DNA of 64,000 nt, from positions 77,204,783 to 77,268,782 of the forward strand of contig NC_039359.1 in assembly GCF_003573695.1 (NCBI RefSeq), in the 5' to 3' direction. The DNA comes from Papaver somniferum. Taxonomy: Eukaryota; Streptophyta; Magnoliopsida; Ranunculales; Papaveraceae. Below are positions 56,948 through 64,000 of the stretch, one piece after another. Below the pieces are notes generated by a model. It was not told the DNA's origin. It saw only the letters and a list, made by a program, of their open reading frames with translations, and searched no databases. Each line of letters begins with the position of its first letter. Within the stretch, counting starts at the first letter, position 1. The translations under genes were made by a program, and so were the position numbers.

Positions 56948-57409
56948 ATATATTGGACATTACAGGAGTGGAGATTCGCACATGATTAAATATAGGGTGT
57001 AGTCAATGAAAGCATAGAGAGGGTAGGAAACAAAACTATTTTGTTTCACAAAAATTGAATTTTTTATTCCCACAACTCATTTCGGTATTTTTTTACATAA
57101 ATTAAATTTTTATCTTTTAATTTTTAGAAGTCAAAAATCTATTTCAGGATGTGTATTCAAACAATCTTGATAAAATACGTATCTTTATAGGTCATCATCT
57201 CATATCCCTTTACTTTAATATATTGGACATTACAGGGGTGGAGTCAATGAAAGCATTGAGAGGTAGGAAGCAAAACTATTTTGTTTCACAAAAATTGATT
57301 TCTTTATTCCCATAAATCATTTTGGTATTTTTTACATACACTAGATTTTTACTCTTTAATTTTTATAAGTCGAAAATCTACTTCAGGATGTATATCCAAA
57401 CAGTCTTAC
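56948..57409 (+). repeat. ~269-bp direct duplication
   Basis: AATATATTGGACATTACAGG begins copies at about 56948 and 57217; both continue with AGTCAATGAAAGCAT, ACTATTTTGTTTCACAAAAA and TTCAGGATGT. No gene. Confidence 0.75.
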
Positions 57410-58551
57410 TAAAATCCATATTTCAAACTTACTCAATTTATCAAATGTAAGTTTTTGTTCATCCAAAAGAAACCTTCAATCAATCGTACCATATTCAAAG
57501 AAATGTGGAGTAAAGAAAGATTGCTAATAGGGGTACCAGATTATGTGGGGTGTAACAAAATTATATTAAGAAAAAACATTTTTAGATATGACTGAACAGT
57601 TTTTGCCTTGGCTTGGTACACCCCCACCTAACCTGGCATCTCCCATTAGCAGCCTTGGAATAAAGGCGTGCAGAAAAGACAAGGAAGTTCATTAAAGCAT
57701 GGGCTAGCATTACAAGCCTATATCAGAAGGAGGTTTAGGCATTAAAAATCCGCACCAATTCAATATAGCGTTCCTCACAAAACTTGCCAGTAAACTAATT
57801 GCTGAACACGATCAGCTATGGGTCAACTGCTTAAAACCAAATATTCCCCGAATACTCACCCATTAGAGTCTTCCAGAACTTCAAATCTATCATGGATTTG
57901 AACAAATATCCAAGAAGGTTTGAATATCATTAAAGACAATTTTGTTTGGAAAACTAAAATATGGGAGGAAAGATGATAGCTAAAATCCATATTTCAAACT
58001 TACTCAACTTATCAAATGTAAGTTTTTGTTCATCCAAAAGAAACCTTCAATCATTCGTATCAAATTCAAAGAAATTTATGGTAGAATAAAGCAAGATTGC
58101 TAATAGGGGTACCAGATTATGTGGGGGTGTAACAAAACTATAATAAGACAAAACAAATTTTCATATATGACAAAACAGTTTTTCCTTAGTTTGGTACATT
58201 CCCACCTAACCTGGCACCCCCATTAGCAGCCTTGGAATAAAGGCGCGCAGAAAAGACAAGGAGGTTCATTACAGCATGGGCTAGCATTGCAAGCCTATAT
58301 CAGAAGGAGGTTTAGGGCATTAAAAATCTGCACCAATTTAATATAGCGTTCCTCACAAAACTTGCCAGTAAACTAATTGTTGAACACGATCATCGGGTCC
58401 AGCTGCTTAAAACTAAATATTCTCCGAATACTCACCCATTAGAGTCTTCCAGAATTCAAATCTATCGTGGATTTGGAAAAGTATCCAAAAAGTTTTGAGT
58501 ATCATTCAAGATAATTTTGTTTGGAAAACTAAAATATGGGAGGAAAAATGG
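57410..58551 (+). repeat. 571-bp tandem duplication including a LINE fragment
   Basis: Two head-to-tail units, 57410-57980 and 57981-58551, share AAATCCATATTTCAAACTTA, GGGGTACCAGATTATGTGG and the LINE coding piece. They differ by scattered substitutions and short indels. Confidence 0.85.
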
Positions 58552-58915
58552 ATACCTAATGAAGACATAATCCAAAGTCCATCAGAAACCGAAGAATCAA
58601 CGCCGCAAAGGGTGTAAGAATTGATGATACCGATAGAGGACAACTAGGACATAGAAAAATTAGACAATTACTTTTCTCCAGATGTGAAAGAAAAGATTCT
58701 TGCAATATCTCCAAAAAGTAGAGAACAAGATACAATAAGTGGAAGCATCGCTCATCATGAGCTTTCTCACCAAAAAACATATACAACTATTTTATAAACC
58801 AATAATATGATAGAATTAGATTACTCATTTGTGATTCCAAGAAATAGATTATTCATATGGAAGTTAAATCAGAAAGTTCTTCCGACTTATAGTAGACTGG
58901 TAGTTCTTCTGACTT
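57655..58915 (+). pseudogene. LINE reverse transcriptase C-terminal relic
   Basis: Within each duplicated unit a frame reads GGLGIKNPHQFNIAFLTKLA then SKLIAEHD..WV, the region after the catalytic core of plant L1-type LINE polymerases. After the second unit the coding continues: DIEKLDNYFSPDVKEKILAI, then RNRLFIWKLNQKVLPTYSRL of the zinc-binding (zf-RVT) region, matching the minus-strand LINE at 62665-63843. Many stops and frame breaks. Confidence 0.7.
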
Positions 58916-61469
58916 CTAGAAGACTGGTGGCACACGTCGAGGATCAGCCATAACGTATCCCTTTGGGTGGAACAAAGGGCCATTGTAAAATGCAACGTTA
59001 TAAAACCTCAAATATTTTCCATTTTCTCTAGCCTCCCTGTAAGGGTCGAACACAACATCTTTGGTAGTCATCACGTCCAGAGCCAATCTCATATCTGTCA
59101 GTCGACGATTGTTACCGGGCATCGGATGACTGTTGATCTGGTATCTCTTGGCTCTAGTATCCTCGGGTCATCAATGAGAATAATCTTCAAGAAGGGGTTG
59201 TCCTTCAACAATGTTGGTAAATGTTCATAAGCCCACACCTATACAAATGTGAAATGATAATATAAAAATCAGTAAATTTTGTTTCTAAGTTCATGATAAG
59301 GGTACATGTGAACAATATAAATAAGAACATAAGTTTAAAAACAAAATTACCTGGAGTAGAATGAAATTTCCGACAAATTGGTTTGTAACCGCCTTAGAGG
59401 CATTGTCATCAAATGTGCCATTACCACGATGCCTCAAGAATATTTATAGACATCTTCCAACGGATCCAAGTATTGAAGGTAGTTTTCACAAAACCTGTTG
59501 CCACTAGTGTCAGGGAATGCCCTAGTGCCCAAAATGAATAACAGGTACGCAGCGGATGTATAATGAATCTGTGCATGGTCCCATCCATCCTTGTCTTTTC
59601 TCTGCGTCTTGTTTTTAAATTTCTTCTTAAGTAGCATAAGCTTGATGGTCTTTGTCCTACTAGTCTTAGATACATAGAAGCTTTCCGCAGAAGTTTTATA
59701 GTCCCAACCAAACAGCTTGTTAGTAAGAGCATGCAACTTCGACCATTCTAGGTACGGACAATGATCTCCTTCTGCAATTGATTTTTCGGTAACACTCAAG
59801 CCTATAATGTTCTGAGCATCATCAGGGATCACAGTCATCTCGCCAAACGGGAAGTGCATGGTATCTGATTCACCATGATACCTTTCGACGTAGCAATTGA
59901 CTGTCACAATATCTGGCTTCACATAATTTTCAACCAAAGGATATAGGCCAGAATCCTTTACTAATGTTTGGACCTCTTCACATTCCGTAGACAAATTCCA
60001 ATCAGACACTGCTTGGTTTCGGCAAACACGCACAGCCTTCTTATGATCCTACAATTAGGAGATAATACGATTAAGAGATTTTACATAAATACAAAACAAT
60101 ACATATGTACTAGATATAAATTCTTACATAGGTCTGATGTATAGTACGAGCCCACGAGTCCTTGTAGCCAAATAGATACTCAGGAGCAAAAGAAGTTGCA
60201 CCCCAAATTCTACCACGATCAAGTTCAGGTATCATGTCATCAATATGAGGAAGGTGCGAACCTTTAACTTTTACTTTGCCCTTTCCTTGTGTCGGTTGTT
60301 TACTTGGCCTAGCTTGTTCCACTACTGCTTGGATTTGGGTTTCTAATTGACTTGGTTCAATCTCATTATCTTCCTCCTCACTTTCCTCTTCATCTTGCTC
60401 ATCTTCCTCCTCAACTGCTCCGGTAGGTTAACAGATTACGAGTTTACTACAGTAACGACCACTCTCCTAAACTTCAACTCCATTATCAGCACCCAAACGG
60501 ATTTTGCGACCTTGGTCTTTCCCTCTAGGAGGCAGAGACTGAGGAGTACCAAGACCGTCCTTCCTTCTTTTCTTAATGCCAGTAGCTTTAGTTTTTCCTT
60601 TGCTTTAACTCTATTTAAAAAGAAGCACGAAATAAATATAAGACAACTAACTTTCATTTCTAATAACGGCATAGAATCATCACTACCGGCGTACCTTAAC
60701 AAAGTATCGACCATGTCGTGACCAAAACACGGCATAGTAAATTCAAACTATTACATGCCGGGAACCAATACCGGCATTGAAAAATAATTGTCAAGGATGC
60801 CGGTAATTTCTAGGAAGTTCCTGGATACCAAAACACCATTGCCGGCACATACGTAAAATTCAAACACATGCCGTAACAGGGTACCGGCATGGAATCTAAC
60901 CTAAAACCTATGTCGATACCCATAACAAAACCCTAGGGTTTTCTGTTTATTAGTGTCTCATTGTCGGCGTAATCAAATGAATTCAAATTAATGCCGTGAT
61001 TGAATACCGGCATGGTATTCAACCTTATTTCAACGCCGTAACAGGGTTCCGGTGTTGTCTTCATCCTAAATCGAATGTCGTAACTAAGTTCCGGTGTGGT
61101 TTTCAACCTAAATCGAATACCGTGACACAGTGCCGATGTGGTCTTCATCCTAAATCGAATGTCGTTGCACTATTCCGGTGTGGTATTCATACTAAATTGA
61201 ATGCCAGAAGTTACTGAAACTCAACTGTTTCAGTTAGGGTTTGCGATTTTGGCCTAAACCCATAGCTACAAATCGATTGAAACACTAATTAAAAAGTTCT
61301 AAATTACCTACCTTCTCACAGAATCCATGTTTATGATAAGTTGATCGTCTGAAGCCTCTTTTTCTTCGTGTTCTTGCTCTTGAGCAATCAAAGCAATCCT
61401 TTTTTCTTGTTTTTCTTGAGCAATCAATTTTGATTTCGATTGGGCATCTGATTTCTTTCATGGAGGCAT
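58916..61469 (-). pseudogene. Plant mobile domain (PMD, MAIN-like) gene, multi-exon, broken
   Basis: From ATG 61469 a lysine-rich exon (KKSDAQSKSKLIAQEKQEKR, with a TGA as codon 4) ends at the donor near 61312. Later pieces include GTPQSLPPRGKDQGRKI (about 60510-60560), an acidic stretch EEDEQDEEESEEED (about 60415-60370), GRIWGATSFAPEYLFGYKDS (60220-60160), then the PMD core: ECEEVQTLVKDSGLYPLVEN, TMHFPFGEMTVIPDDAQNII (about 59860-59800), LFILGTRAFPDTSGNRF, NFILLQ|VWAYEHLP across an intron (59352 to about 59239), and MRLALDVMTTKDVVFDPYRE. A TGA near 59433, frame changes near 59400 and 59120, and stops near 60470 break it. PMD genes occur both as host genes and inside Mutator-like or retro-elements. 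Confidence 0.65.
60680..61215. repeat. (C)CGGCAT/ATGCCG repeat array in the first PMD intron
   Basis: Irregular repeats of 30-60 bp built around TACCGGCAT, ATGCCGTAAC and, from 61015, TTCCGGTGTGGT..TCAACCTAAATCGAAT (five copies, 61020-61205). They fall in the intron between 61312 and about 60610. This resembles subterminal arrays of DNA transposons. Confidence 0.7.
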
Positions 61470-61829
61470 TCTTATGGATTCGGGTAGGTTAATCGACGAA
61501 GAAATTTTTAAATTAATGATTAATCGTCGATGGAGAACGTATGAAGAACGATGAAGTAGATGGAAAAAAAAATCGAAACCCTAACATAGAGTGTGCCAGA
61601 ACTGAATCGGGAATACTGATTTGGTATTTTGATTTTTAGTTTTAAGTTTTTATTTTGTGGGGAGGGTATAACATTCTTTTCATAATGTTTTTTAATTAAT
61701 CAAAGGGTGTTTTAGTATTTTCTCCCCAAAAAACACCCCTTAGCAGATATCTTTGGTTGGGAGAAGTAATTCGTATCCCCCAATTAGTTTTGATATCCCC
61801 TAATCGCGCGTTCTTAATTTTCCACTTTT
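61470..61829. other. 5' flank of the PMD pseudogene
   Basis: No gene. A/T-rich with TTATAACATTCTTTTCATAATG-like sequence and GTATCCCCCAATTAG / ATATCCCCTAATCG, a near-duplicate pair (61775-61805). Confidence 0.4.
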
Positions 61830-62595
61830 TCCTTTTTCTTATTTTGGTTTCTTGCTCATTTTCTTTTTATTCTTTTCATTTGTAAGGAGAATTTTTTTTT
61901 TTTGATTTTCTTGGTATAGTATGCTCAAGATTATTAGGCCAAACACTATGGTGTCACATTTCCCTTCCCTATCTCTCACTTGTAGGAAGAAATCAAAATT
62001 GACAACTACTATGGTCTCCCTATCCCTACAAAAATGGGGATATCCCTGTATTTCCCTACTAAGTGGATCACATCTGATCCGGATAGTAGGGAAGGGAATT
62101 GAGACGAAAACTCTGTTTCCTTCAAAGTTTCTGCTTTACGGATACTCAATTTCCATAACATTTTACACGGAAACTGAGTTTCCGTTTTTGGTTTAGTTTT
62201 ACCCAAAAATTTTCTTTTTTCACTGTTTTCTTTTTACTAAAACTCGTCTTTTATCTATAATATCTATTATTTTACCTATCATGTAGGGAAGGGTTAAAAG
62301 GACACCATAGTGGAGCTGCCTTGTGACTTGTATCCCTTCCCTTTATTTGAGGATAGGGAAGGGAAGCCTAGCACCATAGTGCTTGGCCTTATAGAATTTT
62401 GGCCTAGATTTTAGTAGGGAAATGATCTTTTTTTATTTAAGTGATATATAGTGCCGCCTCCCCATGAGCTTGAAGTTTCAGTTGCACCTATTTAACTACC
62501 ATACCAATCGATTAGTGTCAATGAAAAGAAGAATAAGCGGCCACTGCTTGATAATGGTGTTTAATTTAGGTCATTGTCTCATTTTTAATATACTT
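61830..62595 (-). repeat. Dispersed repeat, copy 2, interrupted by a MITE
   Basis: Matches 56280-56620 outside the MITE at 61937-62388, including TAGAATTTTGGCCT and AATGGTGTTTAATTTAGGT. The tRNA-like head of copy 1 is here more degenerate (minus strand GGTAGTTAAATAGGTGCAA, about 62505). Confidence 0.65.
61937..62388. mobile_element. 452-bp PIF/Harbinger-type MITE, TTA TSD
   Basis: Inverted termini GGCCAAACACTATGGTG and CACCATAGTGCTTGGCC (one mismatch), flanked by TTA on both sides (61934-61936, 62389-62391). Subterminal CCCTTCCCTATC / GATAGGGAAGGG pairs extend the similarity. The element-free site is visible in copy 1 of the surrounding repeat at about 56416-56434. No coding sequence. Confidence 0.9.
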
Positions 62596-62664
62596 GATGA
62601 ACATTATACCAAACTGTGTAAGCATCCTTTCTTTCTTTTTTATGAAAAGATAAGATATTATAAA

Positions 62665-63843
62665 TCAAGTAATATAATACAATAGGTTTACAACATCATT
62701 TTTCTCAAAAATATCTGACTTATAAATTTTTTCTCTAATATGTAAAGATAAATGTTGGAAGCTCTTGATTTTTGCTTCCTTAGCTAATGAATCCGTCACG
62801 GAGTTGTATTTTCTGTTTATATATCTTACCTTGGCTTGAGGAAGATTATCCAGATTCGCTTAAACTTCTTTTAATGTGTTTTCAGCTTCCCAAGATATTT
62901 CCTTAAACTTCTTGTTGATGAAATCAGCAATAGTTTTACAATCCATGATAGTTGAAACACTGGATAAAATATTATTTCTTAACCAAGATGTAGCTTTAAG
63001 CATTGCCTTTGCTTCTGCATGAACAACTGTCATTGCTTTATCTGAGCCTGCTTCGATATGCATGAATTCCTCTTGGTCCACTGAATATAAGATAAAGGCA
63101 AAACCCATTGAAAGATCTTCTTTCTTAAAAGCCGCATCTATAAAAATTATCCAATCCGTGTTAATTGTATTCCAATTTGGAGTTGATACTACTCCATTTC
63201 TAACTGAAGTTTTTTCGTGATTGATATTGAAGCTGCTGAGTGTAGATATTTTTTTATCATCTCTATCAGCATTTTCGGGTTAGGATCCTTTCCTTCGAAG
63301 ACAACTGAACATCTGTATTTCCACATAAACCAGAGGACTGTAGCAATTTTGTCTGAGATTTGAGCATAGTTCGGGTCTTCTATCCAGTTTTTGACCCAAT
63401 TGCATATTAAGTCAGGGAAAAGGTGGGTTGTTAATAAAGCTTAACGAAACCCCAAACCAGACGGCTCTCGCAAAGGGGAAAAACCTGAATAAATGTTGCT
63501 CGTTTTCTTGAATTTGAGCGTTACACATCTGGCAGTCCGCATAAATATTGTCCATATGAGATGCAAGTCTACTTGAAGTTGGTAGAGCCTTCTGCACTAA
63601 TTTCCAAAGGAATAACTTAATTCTTGGAACCATAGTGTCAACTTCTTGATCCTGGTTGTTAAGAAAATTATAGATATGTTTCACTGAGAAAGCTCCTGAA
63701 AAATGGTGCCTCCACTTCGTTTTATCTTTCTCTTCGCTTTGAGTTGAGATTGCAAGGATGTTTTCTTTAATCGCATGACTGAAATGTTCATCTAATTTTT
63801 CTATATCCCAACTGTTTCCAGGAGTGATAAGCTCTTTTACCAT
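62665..63843 (-). pseudogene. LINE ORF2 C-terminus: zf-RVT and RNase H-like domains, broken
   Basis: From 63843: AFSVKHIYNFLNN, IKLFLWKLVQKALPTSSRLA, CQMC.....ENEQHLF, FARAVWFG, which is the zinc-binding reverse-transcriptase domain. A frame change near 63415 leads to VLWFMWKYRCSVVFEGKD; another near 63225 leads to the RNase H-like domain with DWIIFIDAAFKKED (first catalytic Asp), AEAKAMLKATSWLR, STIMDCKTIADFINKKF and, after an in-frame TAA at 62857-62859, VRYINRKYNSVTDSLAKEA. The stop is at 62665-62667. RT itself would lie beyond the window edge or is lost. Confidence 0.8.
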
Positions 63844-64000
63844 TTTTGAAACCTGGTCTCCTCTATCCGCCGTTTGTTGAATTATAATTTAGGTCTCATA
63901 GCTGTAAGCATCCTTTGAAAAAAAAAAAAAAAAAGGAAAAAACTACCCAGGACCGGGTTAAGTGCCGAGTCAGATCCAAATAAACAAAATGTTAAACTAA
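63844..64000. other. Window end, poly-A run
   Basis: Continues the LINE flank; an 18-base A-run lies at about 63919. Nothing else is supported. Confidence 0.4.

Overview
This looks like nuclear DNA of a flowering plant, probably a eudicot. It has plant-type F-box genes, an NPF-like transporter gene with short GT-AG introns, and Copia, Gypsy, LINE, hAT, PIF/Harbinger, Mutator-like and CACTA-like elements in AT-rich spacer. The repeats remind me of Papaver/Ranunculales, but I cannot prove the species. The window is dominated by nested and mostly broken transposable elements. Only two reading frames look structurally intact: an NPF-like gene (28508-29936, two predicted introns) and a 1489-codon Copia polyprotein (31303-35772). 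Every other recognisable gene carries a frameshift, a stop or a deletion.

Left part (1-5431): a tandemly duplicated F-box gene (both copies broken), an unknown two-exon gene with a frameshift and a stop, and one end of a CACTA-like element made of tandem repeats rich in GGCGTGGC/GCCACGCC.

Nested block (5432-24592): a minus-strand retrotransposon fragment (gag piece, PBS, a 2.5-kb LTR holding a 733-bp solo LTR, and a partial second LTR) abuts a Ty3/Gypsy element. The Gypsy internal region is split by a 5.1-kb Mutator-like element with a perfect 9-bp target duplication, and that element itself holds a 2457-bp solo LTR with a perfect 5-bp duplication. After the Gypsy 3' LTR comes a 4378-bp hAT element with a perfect 8-bp duplication and a thrice-frameshifted transposase. 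It sits in a ~246-bp tandem repeat whose uninterrupted copy lies at 27641-28131.

Middle (24593-42504): a 321-bp MITE, a broken acidic-protein gene, the NPF-like gene, then a convergent DNA ligase 1 pseudogene split in a coding exon by a young Copia element whose LTRs differ at 2 of 287 positions. A 968-bp inverted-repeat element ends 77 bp before a second F-box pseudogene, and a Harbinger-type MITE follows.

Right part (42505-64000): a composite element with dozens of TTCGGCT/AGCCGAA motifs and an empty-site paralogue in the window; a 7-kb PIF/Harbinger-derived region with one broken transposase and four SANT/Myb-like ORF1 relics in both orientations; a second copy of the 320-bp MITE; two LINE relics; a plant-mobile-domain pseudogene with a repeat array in an intron; and a TTA-flanked MITE whose empty site is also in the window. 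I found no convincing new defence or metabolic system. The value of the window is an unusually well-resolved insertion record.
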